Below, piece after piece: positions 55,291 to 64,000 of a stretch of 64,000 nucleotides of DNA. The DNA is taken from contig NZ_JASHKA010000003.1 of assembly GCF_030732845.1 (NCBI RefSeq), positions 1 to 64,000 of the forward strand, written 5' to 3'. Each line of letters starts with the position of its first letter. Position 1 is the first letter of the stretch. The position numbers and the translations under genes were made by a program. The DNA comes from Roseibium sp. MMSF_3544. GTDB lineage: Bacteria > Pseudomonadota > Alphaproteobacteria > Rhizobiales > Stappiaceae. Below the pieces are notes generated by a model that worked only from the letters and a program-made list of their open reading frames with translations, was not told where the DNA came from and ran no database searches.

Positions 55291-56307
55291 ATGGTTTCAA
55301 ATGGCGTGACAGGTTTATTGAGCCTTTTTTCAAAACGAGTGCCGGCGACACTGGCCGTGGTACTCACCGCGAGTTTTCTCGCCCCGGCTGCACTGGCGCA
55401 AGATCGCAGTGACTGGCCGACCAGCTTTTCCGTAGGCACTGCAAGCCAGGGCGGAACCTATTTCGTCTATGGGTCGGGCTGGACCAATATGGTTGCCGAC
55501 GCGCTTGGCATTCCAGGCGGCGCTGAAGTAACGGCCGGACCGGTCCAGAACGCGGCGCTGGTGCAAACCGGCGATCTCGATTTCGGCATGGTCACAATGG
55601 GTCCCGCCTTTGATGCCATCAATGGTGAAAGTGCGCTCGCCCCTGGTCTGAAGCACGATAACATCCGGGCGATATTCCCGATGTACAAGACCGCGTTCCA
55701 TGTGATGACGCTGAAAAGCTCCGGCATCGACAGCCTTGATGCGATACCTGACGGCGCGACAGTGGGCTTCGGCCCGGTTGGCGGCACGCCCGGCACCTAC
55801 TGGCCCCGTTTCTTTGAAACGCTCGGCAAGAATGTCGACGCCCAACATGGTGGTGCAGCCGACCTGGCCGGTCAGCTGCAGGACGGCTTGATCGACGTCT
55901 ATACCTGGGCGGCAGGCATTCCTTTCCCGGCTTTCTCGCAGGTAGAAGCCCAGGCGGATGTGAACTTTTTCGGCATGACCGAAGAGCAGGCGAAAAAGAT
56001 CGCCGAGGACCATCCGGTTTCACTCTTCACCATCCCGGCGGACACCTATCCGTCCCAAGGGGAAGACCATGCAAGCGTTTCCATGTGGAACTTCGCGATT
56101 GCCCGCGCCGACCTGCCGGATGATTTCGTTTACGCAGTGGTCGACACCGTGATGAGCAACAATCCGAAGATGCTCGACATTCACAAGGCTGCCATCGAAA
56201 CGCTTCCTGAAAACTACGACAAGAACGCGTTCATTCCTTGGCATCCAGGCGCTGTGCGCTGGTTCAAGGAAAACGGATTCGAAATCGACCCAGCCCTGGG
56301 CGGCTGA
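55291..56307 (+). CDS. TAXI-type TRAP transporter solute-binding protein
   Basis: A 338-residue periplasmic binding protein of the TAXI (TRAP-associated extracytoplasmic immunogenic) group. It has an N-terminal signal (LAVVLTASFLAPAALA, cleavage near ALA-Q) and the family opening SFSVGTASQGGTYFVYGSGW, then AGPVQNAALVQTGDLDFG. The ATG at 55291 follows GAGGAGG. It is paired with the fused membrane protein 87 nt downstream. The solute is unknown; TAXI systems often carry dicarboxylates or amino acids. Confidence 0.93.
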   Translation: MVSNGVTGLLSLFSKRVPATLAVVLTASFLAPAALAQDRSDWPTSFSVGTASQGGTYFVYGSGWTNMVADALGIPGGAEVTAGPVQNAALVQTGDLDFGMVTMGPAFDAINGESALAPGLKHDNIRAIFPMYKTAFHVMTLKSSGIDSLDAIPDGATVGFGPVGGTPGTYWPRFFETLGKNVDAQHGGAADLAGQLQDGLIDVYTWAAGIPFPAFSQVEAQADVNFFGMTEEQAKKIAEDHPVSLFTIPADTYPSQGEDHASVSMWNFAIARADLPDDFVYAVVDTVMSNNPKMLDIHKAAIETLPENYDKNAFIPWHPGAVRWFKENGFEIDPALGG

Positions 56308-56337
56308 TTTCCGCTATCCTTTCGCTGATTGGAAAAC

Positions 56338-56363
56338 GCCCGAGCCGCTATCGCGGCTCGGGC
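56338..56363. promoter_or_regulatory. Hairpin between TAXI binding protein and TRAP permease
   Basis: Perfect 11-bp stem (GCCCGAGCCGC / GCGGCTCGGGC) with loop TATC and no T-run. It may stabilise the upstream mRNA or partly reduce transcription of the permease. Confidence 0.55.
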
Positions 56364-56394
56364 TCAGTGCGCGAACCTTTGAGACCCTGCCGCC

Positions 56395-58521
56395 ATGTCA
56401 GACCCCTCCGAGCCCATCTCCGCCAGCGTCGATCGTGACGCGCATACCGGCCTTGAAGGCTGGCAAGGAAAAGTGTTCGGCCTTCTGTGTGTGCTTTACG
56501 CCGCCTGGCACCTCTACAGCCTGAACATTGCACCGCTTGAAACTTGGCTCTTTCGCATTCTCCACATCTTAGGTGCGCTCGTCCTGGGGTTCGCTCTGAC
56601 GGGTGTGCTGCTTGTGGGCAACGACAAGCGCTGGCGCAACGACAGGCTGGAGTGGATCATCGCGGTTCTCGCCGGACTACCTGTTCTCTACGCACTCGCC
56701 CTCACCGCCTATGGCCTAAGCCAGTATTGGAGCAGCGGCACGGTTCAAAATCCCGACACGACTTTTGCGTATTTCGGGATCGCGCTCGGCTCCGGAACAA
56801 TGCTTGCCATTTTCGCTGGCTGGTTTTTGCGCGGCAAGGATGGGTCGGTTTCACCGATCGACTGGGTGCTCATGCTCGCCAGCATTGCGTCGACCGGCTT
56901 CATCGCGCTCAGCCTGGATGCGCTCAATCTTAGACTTCGGGCAGGCACGCCGTTCGCCGATCCGCAAAATGCCTGGGCGGCCTTCGTTGCCATGGCACTC
57001 ATGCTCGAACTCACGCGGCGTGTCGCCGGCATGGCGCTCGTCGTCATCGCGACCGTATTTGTCACCTACTCCTTTCTCGGCCCCTGGCTTCCCGGCTTTC
57101 TGGAACACCGTGGCTACGATGCAAAGCGCTTCTTCAGTTACGTCTTCACGGACAACGGCATTCTCGGCCCGACGACGGCGGTGTCGTCGACCTACATCAT
57201 CCTCTTCATTATTTTCGCGGCCTTCCTGCAAAGCTCCAAGGTCGGCGACTATTTCGTGAACCTCGCCTTTGCCACGGCAGGCCGTGCGCGCGGGGGCCCC
57301 GCCAAGGTCGCGGTGTTTGCATCAGGTCTGATGGGCATGATCAACGGCACCTCTGCGGGCAACGTTGTGTCGACAGGCTCGCTGACGATCCCGCTGATGA
57401 AACGTGTCGGCTACCGGCCGCAATCGGCCGGTGCGATTGAAGCCGCCGCGTCGACCGGCGGCCAGATCATGCCGCCTATCATGGGTGCCGGTGCGTTCAT
57501 CATGGCCGAGATCACAGGCATTCCCTACACCGAGCTCGTGATCGCCGCGCTCATTCCAGCCGTGCTTTATTTCGTGTCGATTTACTTCATGGTCGATTTC
57601 GAGGCGCGCCGGCTCGGCATGCGCGGCATGACAAATGAAGAGGTGCCGAAGTTCCGGAACCTGGCGAAGCAGGCCTTCCTGTTCCTGCCGATCATCATTC
57701 TCGTGGGCTCTTTGTTTCTCGGTTATTCGGTGATCCGCGCCGGAACGCTCGCGATTGCATCCGCCGCTGTCGTGAGCTGGCTGACACCTTTCAAGATGGG
57801 TCCGCGCGAGATCATCGAGGCGCTGCGCAATGCCTCGCAAATGTCGATCCAGATCATTTCGGTCTGTGCGACCGCAGGCATCATCGTCGGCGTGATCTCA
57901 CTGACCGGCGTTGGTGCGCGGTTTTCATCCCTTCTTTTCGAACTGGCCGAAACAAGCAAGCTGCTTGCACTCATTTTCGCGATGATCATCTCGATCATTC
58001 TGGGCATGGGAATGCCGACCACAGCGGCCTACGCGGTCGCCGCTTCGGTCGTGGCCCCCGGCTTGATTGAACTTGGCATCGAGCCGTTGATCGCACATTT
58101 CTTCGTCTTCTATTTCGCGGTCGTCTCGGCGATCACACCGCCGGTGGCGCTCGCCGCCTATGCGGGCGCAGCGATTGCCGGAGCCGAACCGATGCGCACC
58201 TCCGTGACCGCATTCCGTGTCGGCCTTGCCGCTTTCATTGTTCCTTACATGTTCTTCTATAGCCCCGGCCTTCTGATGGAGGCGGGCTGGCTCGAGATCA
58301 TCCGCAACGCCATAACCGCAATCATTGGTGTCTACTTCCTGTCAGGCGCTGTGCAGGGTTACCTGATGGGTCCGCTTGGACCCATCTGGCGCGTTCTGTT
58401 GCTTGGAGCAGCGCTCTGCATGATTTCGGGAGACTGGCGGACCGACGTGATCGGCGTTCTTCTGGGAGCGGGTCTCTGGCTGAAGTCGCGGCGCGAGACG
58501 CCGCTTTCGTCCGCAGCCTGA
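56395..58521 (+). CDS. TRAP transporter fused permease (4TM + 12TM)
   Basis: A 708-residue inner-membrane protein fusing the small and large TRAP permease parts, as usual for TAXI systems. The first about 180 residues contain four or five helices (small-subunit-like). The rest holds the DctM-like part, with GLMGMINGTSAGNVVSTGSL and GAIEAAASTGGQIMPPIMGA signatures. It imports a solute using a sodium gradient together with the binding protein. The gene is followed by a convergent regulator. Confidence 0.93.
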   Translation: MSDPSEPISASVDRDAHTGLEGWQGKVFGLLCVLYAAWHLYSLNIAPLETWLFRILHILGALVLGFALTGVLLVGNDKRWRNDRLEWIIAVLAGLPVLYALALTAYGLSQYWSSGTVQNPDTTFAYFGIALGSGTMLAIFAGWFLRGKDGSVSPIDWVLMLASIASTGFIALSLDALNLRLRAGTPFADPQNAWAAFVAMALMLELTRRVAGMALVVIATVFVTYSFLGPWLPGFLEHRGYDAKRFFSYVFTDNGILGPTTAVSSTYIILFIIFAAFLQSSKVGDYFVNLAFATAGRARGGPAKVAVFASGLMGMINGTSAGNVVSTGSLTIPLMKRVGYRPQSAGAIEAAASTGGQIMPPIMGAGAFIMAEITGIPYTELVIAALIPAVLYFVSIYFMVDFEARRLGMRGMTNEEVPKFRNLAKQAFLFLPIIILVGSLFLGYSVIRAGTLAIASAAVVSWLTPFKMGPREIIEALRNASQMSIQIISVCATAGIIVGVISLTGVGARFSSLLFELAETSKLLALIFAMIISIILGMGMPTTAAYAVAASVVAPGLIELGIEPLIAHFFVFYFAVVSAITPPVALAAYAGAAIAGAEPMRTSVTAFRVGLAAFIVPYMFFYSPGLLMEAGWLEIIRNAITAIIGVYFLSGAVQGYLMGPLGPIWRVLLLGAALCMISGDWRTDVIGVLLGAGLWLKSRRETPLSSAA

Positions 58522-58620
58522 CTGCATTAGGGAACGGATTGCAGCGCGGGTCTCACCGGGTCCGGTGGCGGTTCAAAACGCATTCAGACACGCGCCGCAG
58601 AAACCCTGACAAGAGCTTCG

Positions 58621-59355
58621 TTAGCCCGCCTGCGCGACCTGCGCCTTTCCGCCCAGATCCGCCTCGGCACCCGTTTGTCTGGGGAAGCGCGCGAGCGCGC
58701 TGAGCATCAGCCAGTCCGGAAGGGCGCGACGATACTTTTCCTGGCCGACCACGGTGATGTGCCCGTTGGCGATTTCGCTGCGCAGATCACGCAGGCCACG
58801 CCAGGCTTCGACGAACCGCCTTATATCCGACGAGATCGACAGATCCTCTTCAAAGCCCGGATATTTCAGGCACATGTCGACCTCACCGTCCTCCACCACC
58901 AGCCAGAAACGGCTGAAGCCCTTGTGGGTACCGGAAAACGCAAACTCCATCACGATCCGCTTCTCGGGCATTGCATCCACGTTCAGCCTTGTGTGCATGC
59001 TCCAAGCGAGGAAGGCGGGGTCGAGATCTTCCGTTTCCATGTCCCGGGACCACTTCTGGCCCCAGACCGCCAGGTTCATGATGATCGGATCGAGATCCCG
59101 CCCGGCATCGGTGAGTTCGTAGGCAAAACCGCGGCCGTTATCGAGCGCACGGCGCGTGATCAGCCCTGCGTGTTCCAGGCTCGACAGGCGCTGGCTCAAC
59201 AGCGTTGCGGAGATCTTGGGCACACCCCGGTGAATTTCGTTGAAACGCGTGCAGCCATCAATCACCCGGCTGATGACAAGCAGGGTCCAACGTTCGCAAA
59301 GGACTTCTGCAGCCAAGGCAAGCGGGCAGTACTGTCCATAACCCTTATACGGCAT
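58621..59355 (-). CDS. HxlR family winged-helix regulator with C-terminal domain
   Basis: A 244-residue regulator. The N-terminal HxlR winged helix (about 1-100) has Cys in YGQYCPLALAAEVLCERWTLL and the segment KISATLLSQRLSSLEHAGLI. The C-terminal about 130 residues (HTRLNVDAMPEKRIVMEFAF onward) form a second domain resembling a sterol-carrier-like fold seen in some HxlR proteins. The start M at 59355 (MPYKGYG) is preferred. It is divergent from the BBE flavoprotein gene, which may be its target. Confidence 0.85.
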   Translation of the reverse strand: MPYKGYGQYCPLALAAEVLCERWTLLVISRVIDGCTRFNEIHRGVPKISATLLSQRLSSLEHAGLITRRALDNGRGFAYELTDAGRDLDPIIMNLAVWGQKWSRDMETEDLDPAFLAWSMHTRLNVDAMPEKRIVMEFAFSGTHKGFSRFWLVVEDGEVDMCLKYPGFEEDLSISSDIRRFVEAWRGLRDLRSEIANGHITVVGQEKYRRALPDWLMLSALARFPRQTGAEADLGGKAQVAQAG

Positions 59356-59520
59356 CCGGCACTCCTCACGTCTGGCATCATTTCTCAAAAAGAGTACGGC
59401 GGGGCCTGAAGCCGGACAACTCCAGAATCTGGAGTTACTGCATATTCATGAGTTTTTCGCGTCCGCAATTCCCGGCACGCTGCTGCCAAGATCAACGGAA
59501 AGCGGACACTGGACGACGGT

Positions 59521-60909
59521 ATGGAAGACCTTCTCATTTCCCGATTGGCGGAACGTCTCGGCTCGCTTGCCGTCTTTCCCGGCGATGCCGGTTACGACCA
59601 GCGCAGGCAGGTTTGGAACGCGTCAATCGACCGGTTCCCCGCCGTTATCGTGCGTGCCGGAGATCACGACGATATCCGCCACGCTGTCACGACCGCCGCT
59701 GCGTGCGGCCTCAAGGTCTGCATCAAAGGCGGCGGCCACAACATCGCCGGGTCGGCCGTTGCCGACGGTGCGTTGATGATCGACATGTCGGACCTGAAAG
59801 ACATCGAAATCGATGCCGAACACTTGATTGCCCGCGTTGGCGGTGGCGCAACCTGGGCCGAATTCGATGCTGCCGCACAGGCCCATGGTCTGGCCGCGCC
59901 GGGTGGCGTCGTCTCCTCGACCGGTGTCGCGGGGTTGACCCTTGGCGGCGGTTTCGGATGGCTGGCGCGGCTACACGGTCTTGCGATCGACAATCTTCTT
60001 TCAGCGGAAATCGTGCTGGCGGACGGTACGGTCGCGGTCTGCTCGCAGGATGAACACCCGGATCTTTTCTGGGCGCTTCGCGGTGGCAGCGGCAATTTCG
60101 GTATCGTGACCGAATTCACATTCAGGCTGCATCCGGTCGGGCCACAGGTTCTCTTCGGCCCGACCTTCTTTGCGCTGAAAGACGCGCGAGAGGTTTTGAC
60201 CGCTTACGCGGAACACGCTCCCTTGCTGCCGCGAAAGGCCTGCGTTTGGGCGAACCTGATGACCGCGCCGCCTGTGCCAGTTCTGCCCAAGAGCGTTCAC
60301 GGGACCAAGATCCTGACGCTAATGCAGTTTCATGCAGGCACCGTGGGGGAAGCGCAAGCTGACCTGCGATCTCTCTACGCCGGTTCGGAACCGCTCGGAA
60401 GTGCACTTACGCCCAGGCCCTATACGGAGGCGCAGGGCTTTCTCGATGCCGCCTATGACTTCGGCGCGCGCAACTACTGGCGTGCGCACAACCATCACAC
60501 CCTGTCACCCCCCTTGATCGATCTGCTCGTGGATCTGGCCCACGGTCTCCCGAGCCCGGAATCGGAACTGCTGATCTGCCTCCTTGGCGGTGCCGTCGCC
60601 GACGTTAGCGACGATGCCACCGCATTCCCGCATCGTCAGATCCCGTTCATGACGACGCCGGGTGTGCGCTGGCACAATAAGCAAGACGACGCCCGGATGA
60701 TCGGCTGGCTGAAGCACGTTTCGGAACAGATTGCGGTACATGCGGTACCCGGATCCTATGTCAATTTCATCGCCGAGACCGAAGGCAACGCGCCGCGCGC
60801 CTATGGCGGCAATCTCGCCCGTCTTGCCGCGATCAAGCGCAAGTACGACCCGGCCAACCTTTTCAGATTCAACCAGAATATTGCGCCAGACGCCCTTTCC
60901 ACCGGCTAG
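59521..60909 (+). CDS. BBE-type FAD-linked oxidoreductase
   Basis: A 462-residue flavoprotein of the berberine-bridge/6-hydroxynicotine oxidase type. It has an FAD-binding domain (VCIKGGGHNIAGSAV; the His of GGGHN can form the 8-alpha-N-linkage) and a C-terminal BBE segment (NLARLAAIKRKYDPANLFRFNQNI). The second cysteine used by bicovalent members is not seen: the matching segment reads STGVAGLTLGGGFGW. Members oxidise alcohols, amines or sugars; the substrate here is unknown. Divergent from the HxlR regulator. Confidence 0.88.
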   Translation: MEDLLISRLAERLGSLAVFPGDAGYDQRRQVWNASIDRFPAVIVRAGDHDDIRHAVTTAAACGLKVCIKGGGHNIAGSAVADGALMIDMSDLKDIEIDAEHLIARVGGGATWAEFDAAAQAHGLAAPGGVVSSTGVAGLTLGGGFGWLARLHGLAIDNLLSAEIVLADGTVAVCSQDEHPDLFWALRGGSGNFGIVTEFTFRLHPVGPQVLFGPTFFALKDAREVLTAYAEHAPLLPRKACVWANLMTAPPVPVLPKSVHGTKILTLMQFHAGTVGEAQADLRSLYAGSEPLGSALTPRPYTEAQGFLDAAYDFGARNYWRAHNHHTLSPPLIDLLVDLAHGLPSPESELLICLLGGAVADVSDDATAFPHRQIPFMTTPGVRWHNKQDDARMIGWLKHVSEQIAVHAVPGSYVNFIAETEGNAPRAYGGNLARLAAIKRKYDPANLFRFNQNIAPDALSTG

Positions 60910-60953
60910 CGCACTCTTTCCCGCTGAAGACCCACGCTTGAAAGGACCAGACG

Positions 60954-61619
60954 ATGTTGACTTATTCCAGATTGATCCGGCAGGCCTTCCTCTCCACAGC
61001 CGGCTTTGCCGTCCTTGCAACAGGAGCCCACGCGACCGAAGCGGTGATGATCTCGCGAACGGTGGAACACATGGCGACGGCCGAGCAACCGGCAAAACCG
61101 ATCAAGAGCTCGGAAGCCCGGCTGTCGCGAACGGCCAGCGGGGCAACAATGACCCTGCGGACGTCCGAACTCGTTCCCGGCCATGTCACGACGGCGTGGT
61201 GGGTGATCATGACACGGCCGGAGAACTGCTCGGCAACGCCCTGCACCGCAGAGGACGTCATCGGCAGAGCCGCAGAGGTCGGCACGCAGATCGTTTACGC
61301 CGACGGGGTCGTCAACAGCCCCGACGGGCGTGCACACTTTGCCGCATACCTTCCCGCCGGCAGCGTTTCCGGTGGTTGGTACGACCAGCGGTTCGACAGG
61401 CCGGAGACGAGCGAGATCCATCTGGTGCTCAACGATCATGGTGCGCTGCTGCCGGACATCGCCGCCTCGATGCTCACGAGTTATCGCGGCGGTTGCCGGG
61501 ACGACAGCCTGCCGCCCCCATTCCCCGACACGGCGAAGGCCGACGGAACGGCCGGCCCCAACGCCTGCCGCTTGATCCAGGACGCCATTTTCACGGCACC
61601 GGTGTCCAAGGCGAAATAG
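60954..61619 (+). CDS. Secreted hypothetical protein
   Basis: A 221-residue protein with a signal peptide (LIRQAFLSTAGFAVLATGAHA, cleavage near AHA-T). The mature part contains LRTSELVPGHVTTAWWVIM and a Cys-pair segment (ENCSATPCTAEDV). It resembles conserved secreted proteins of unknown function with a beta-rich body. It lies 44 nt after the flavoprotein gene and is likely cotranscribed. Confidence 0.7.
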   Translation: MLTYSRLIRQAFLSTAGFAVLATGAHATEAVMISRTVEHMATAEQPAKPIKSSEARLSRTASGATMTLRTSELVPGHVTTAWWVIMTRPENCSATPCTAEDVIGRAAEVGTQIVYADGVVNSPDGRAHFAAYLPAGSVSGGWYDQRFDRPETSEIHLVLNDHGALLPDIAASMLTSYRGGCRDDSLPPPFPDTAKADGTAGPNACRLIQDAIFTAPVSKAK

Positions 61620-61649
61620 TCGGCTTTTTCATAGAAAGGCGTTTTCAAG

Positions 61650-61937
61650 ATGTTGAGGGCGTTTATCACGACTGCCGCAATTTGGGGGTTCCTGTCGAGC
61701 GCCGCGGTTGCGGTTCCCGTTGCCGCGGGTGATACGATCCGGGGAAGCTAAGCCTTTGCAACATTCGGCGCCCAAGAAATTGAACCGAACTCGCTTCTCC
61801 TGAGGCTCTCCCCGGTCGACCTGTTCGGAGGCGGCGATGCGGTCGGTGTCCGTATTCTGGATTTCAGTCTGACGCCGTTACTCTTCACCCAGGCCGACGC
61901 CCTTACTACAGCGCAAGATGCGACAGTCGGCCTCTAG
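61650..61937 (+). pseudogene. Interrupted small secreted protein gene
   Basis: A reading frame of 96 codons opens with a signal-like MLRAFITTAAIWGFLSSAA and is broken by an in-frame TAA at 61749-61751 (codon 34). It then continues as coding-like sequence (AFATFGAQEIEPNSLLLRL) to TAG at 61935-61937. This suggests a small secreted protein inactivated by one stop, though the 33-residue piece might be expressed alone. It directly follows the secreted protein gene and may be an operon partner. Confidence 0.4.
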
Positions 61938-62111
61938 ACAGAGCGGCCGGAGGAACCGGTTCAGGACGGTCTGAATAACCGGGCGCGGCCAAGCTCCCTG
62001 CCGCCGCGCACGTCAACAGTGGCAGGTAACAGAATCGTATCGCGCAAGGGGTGGCCAATACCGGGCACTCGGCTAAAGTGAAGGCCTACCGTGTCTTGTG
62101 AAGAGGGTCTC

Positions 62112-62513
62112 ATGTCCGATCGTATCAACCCCGAAACACTCTACAACAGCGTCCAGTGGGGTTTCTCCCACGCAGCCGTTTCGGAGCCGGGCAGGCTCCT
62201 GCATCTTGCCGGCCAGGTCGCCTGGGACAAGGACTGCCAGCTTGTTGGCGGCGATGACCTGAACGCACAAGCCAGGCAGTGCCTTGCCAATCTCAAGGCG
62301 GTTCTTGCCGATCTGGGTCTTGGCCCGGAGCACCTGATCCGCCTCAGAACCTATGTCGTCAACCACTCTCCGGAGAAGCTCGAACCTGTCGGCATGGCTC
62401 TTGGTGAATTCTGGGGCGATGTCACCCCGGCTCCCAACACCTGGCTCGGCGTCCAGGCGCTCGCCCTTCCCGAATTCCTAGTCGAGATCGAAGCCACGGC
62501 GGTGATGCCGTAG
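62112..62513 (+). CDS. RidA/YjgF/YER057c family protein
   Basis: A 133-residue RidA-like protein; canonical RidA deaminates reactive enamine/imine intermediates. It has the opening RINPETLYNSVQWGFSHAA, the HLAGQVAWDKDC segment, the conserved Arg in LIRLRTYVV and the C-terminal LPEFLVEIEATAV. The ATG at 62112 follows AAGAGGG at 5 nt. Its target in this locus is unknown. It is convergent with the ThDP enzyme gene. Confidence 0.88.
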   Translation: MSDRINPETLYNSVQWGFSHAAVSEPGRLLHLAGQVAWDKDCQLVGGDDLNAQARQCLANLKAVLADLGLGPEHLIRLRTYVVNHSPEKLEPVGMALGEFWGDVTPAPNTWLGVQALALPEFLVEIEATAVMP

Positions 62514-62582
62514 CGGCCACAAAGACAAGCGAGCGTTCTGTTCGTCTCTCGCATCTGTGTCGAGACTGTTCAGACACGCAGC

Positions 62583-64000
62583 CTAAAACGACCCATCATA
62601 GGCGCGGCGCGGGATCCGGCAGGCCAGCATCGTGAAGCCGTCTCGTGCCAGCGCGTCGGCGGTTTCGCGCCTGAGATCGGCCTCCGTTTCAATCCAGACG
62701 CCGTGACCGCCATAGGCGCGGGCAACGGCGGGAAAGTCGGTTTCGCCGAAATCGACACCCACATTCGGACGCTGGCTGCCGCGCTGTTTCAGCTCGATCA
62801 GTGCCAGACTTGTGTCGACGAGGACGCAGATGATGACCGGGATTTTCAGATCACGAAGAGTCGAGAGTTCGCCCAGGCACATTTCCAGCCCGGCGTCGCC
62901 GACAAAGGCGATGACCGGCGACTTGCCCTCAACCAGCCGGTGTCCCATGGCCAGCGGCACCGCGCAGCCCATGGTGCACAGGGCTGACGACTGCAGCATC
63001 TGGCGCGGCATCGGACAGCGCCAGATCTGGCTGACCAGAATCCTGTGGGCTCCGCTGTCGGCGGTTGCGACCGTGTCGGCCGGCATGACATCGCGCAGGG
63101 TGTGAAAAACGGTTCCCGGCCCCCAACCGCTTTCTTCCGGGGCGAAGGCCGCATTGAGATCTTTCCGAACCGCCTCCGGCTCCCCCTCCCGCCATGAGAC
63201 CTGTTCCGGGTTTCGCGCATTGCCTAGAATTTCCAGGACTGGCGTCACAGCGCTCCGCAGAGTTGCTGTCACGCTGTGCATGCCGTGCGTTCTCAAGACC
63301 GGCGTAATATCAATGACCGAGGCATCATTCTGCCACGGGTTGCGCCAGTTGATGCGCATTTCAATCGGGTCGTAGCCGAGCAGCAGGATACAGTCGCTTT
63401 GATTGATCAACGGCAGAAGATGCCCGTCGGCCTTAGGCGACAGTCCTGCGCCGCCAAGTGCAAGAGGGTTGTTCTCGTCAAGAAGCCCCTTGCCCTTGTA
63501 GCTCGTTACCAGCGGGATATTGAATTTTTTGCAGAACTCACTGATCGCCTCGGAAGCACCTTCATTGACAGCATCAACACCGGCAATCGCAATCGGCCGC
63601 TCCGCCCTTGCAAAGAGCTCAATGGCCGTATCAAGGTCAGCTCCCTTTGCCGGCGCGCTTGCGACAGGTGCCGCTCGAAACGTGTTTGTCCAGGCTTCAG
63701 ACGTTTCGGTCTCCGCAACCTTGATCGGGACATCGATGTGAACCGGTCCCTGCTGGCCGTCGAGAGCGATTGCGAGCGCCTTTTCCATAATGACATCGAG
63801 TGCTCCAAGACGCGCGGAGAAGCTGGCCTTGACGATCGGGCGCAGCAATTGCTGATGATCGAAGACCTGGTGTGTGTAGCTTTCTGCCTCTCCCTGGTCG
63901 ACGCAACCGGTCAAGAAGATCAGCGGGACCTGGTCCTGCCAGGCGTTGGCAACGACATTCACTGCATTCGCCGCGCCCGGCCCGATCGTCGCAAGAAGGA
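62583..64000 (-). CDS. ThDP-dependent enzyme, acetolactate-synthase-like (5' truncated)
   Basis: Only the C-terminal about 470 residues lie in the window; the frame stays open through the window edge (IGPGAANAVNVVANAWQDQ at the edge side). It resembles acetolactate synthase and related decarboxylases: DVIMEKALAIALDGQQGPVHIDVP, and a ThDP motif VGDAGLEMCLGEL with GDA instead of GDG, followed by VLVDTSLALI in place of the usual Asn-containing stretch. These changes suggest a divergent member. Its start is outside the window. Confidence 0.85.
   Translation of the reverse strand, partial: LLATIGPGAANAVNVVANAWQDQVPLIFLTGCVDQGEAESYTHQVFDHQQLLRPIVKASFSARLGALDVIMEKALAIALDGQQGPVHIDVPIKVAETETSEAWTNTFRAAPVASAPAKGADLDTAIELFARAERPIAIAGVDAVNEGASEAISEFCKKFNIPLVTSYKGKGLLDENNPLALGGAGLSPKADGHLLPLINQSDCILLLGYDPIEMRINWRNPWQNDASVIDITPVLRTHGMHSVTATLRSAVTPVLEILGNARNPEQVSWREGEPEAVRKDLNAAFAPEESGWGPGTVFHTLRDVMPADTVATADSGAHRILVSQIWRCPMPRQMLQSSALCTMGCAVPLAMGHRLVEGKSPVIAFVGDAGLEMCLGELSTLRDLKIPVIICVLVDTSLALIELKQRGSQRPNVGVDFGETDFPAVARAYGGHGVWIETEADLRRETADALARDGFTMLACRIPRRAYDGSF

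Noticed and set aside
59940..60000. Bicovalent FAD attachment in the BBE-type enzyme
   Set aside because: The His linkage site is present, but the segment that would carry the second Cys reads TGVAGLTLGGG without cysteine.

Overview
This window is bacterial chromosome, most probably from a marine alphaproteobacterium of the Stappiaceae (Roseibium/Labrenzia type) or a close relative. The evidence is the housekeeping order rplU-rpmA-(GNAT genes)-obgE-proB-proA-nadD-rsfS-rlmH-envC-ctpA, an L21 protein with a long Ala/Lys/Glu-rich C-terminal extension, fairly high GC with alphaproteobacterial codon use, and many ATP-driven and TRAP-type uptake genes beside small catabolic operons. The genus is inferred, not proven.

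Layout. (1) 1-12.7 kb: conserved housekeeping block on the minus strand, read from rplU down to ctpA, with many ATGA or TGATG stop/start overlaps. A strong sigma70-like promoter and a leader of about 200 nt precede rplU, and an intrinsic terminator follows rpmA. (2) 12.96-19.6 kb: a tRNA-Ser(CGA) gene followed by two degenerate copies of its 3' half, at 16.24 and 19.53 kb. They divide the region into two segments that look like remnants of elements integrated at the tRNA. The first holds small membrane proteins and a DJ-1/GlxA pair. The second is AT-rich and holds one large SGNH-type acyltransferase. No integrase is left. (3) 19.7-25 kb: a TauD-type dioxygenase divergent from a LysR regulator, a double CDGSH protein, a possible lipoprotein and an IlvD/Edd-family dehydratase. 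(4) 25.2-30.8 kb: a GlxA/AraC regulator divergent from a coupled operon gntR-DHDPS family-aldehyde dehydrogenase-FAD amine oxidase. This has the enzyme set for an amine or hydroxyproline-like substrate. (5) 31-37.3 kb: a permease and LysR gene, then a minus-strand operon of an MttB-family methyltransferase, an HpbD-like betaine epimerase and two SDR dehydrogenases. (6) 37.6-47.7 kb, divergent from (5): a double-length CaiB/BaiF CoA-transferase, an N,N-dimethylformamidase-like hydrolase and a complete oligopeptide-type ABC importer, closed by a strong terminator. (7) 47.7-54.8 kb: a 40-residue membrane protein, a 3-hydroxyisobutyrate-dehydrogenase-like enzyme, a parallel beta-helix protein, a frameshifted gene, ada and panC-panB. 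(8) 55.3-64 kb: a TAXI-type TRAP transporter, an HxlR regulator, a BBE-type flavoprotein, a secreted protein followed by a gene interrupted by a stop, a RidA protein and a truncated ThDP-dependent enzyme that runs off the window.

The most interesting reading is that parts 4-6 together form a quaternary-amine/N-methyl-compound utilisation region. The epimerase keeps the residues of 4-hydroxyproline-betaine 2-epimerase, the MttB homologue would remove an N-methyl group, and the FAD oxidase, DHDPS-family enzyme and aldehyde dehydrogenase resemble the later steps of hydroxyproline breakdown. The adjacent CoA-transferase, DMFase-like enzyme and importer have no obvious textbook pathway and are the best candidates for something undescribed. 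No CRISPR array, prophage, rRNA gene or complete insertion sequence was seen.
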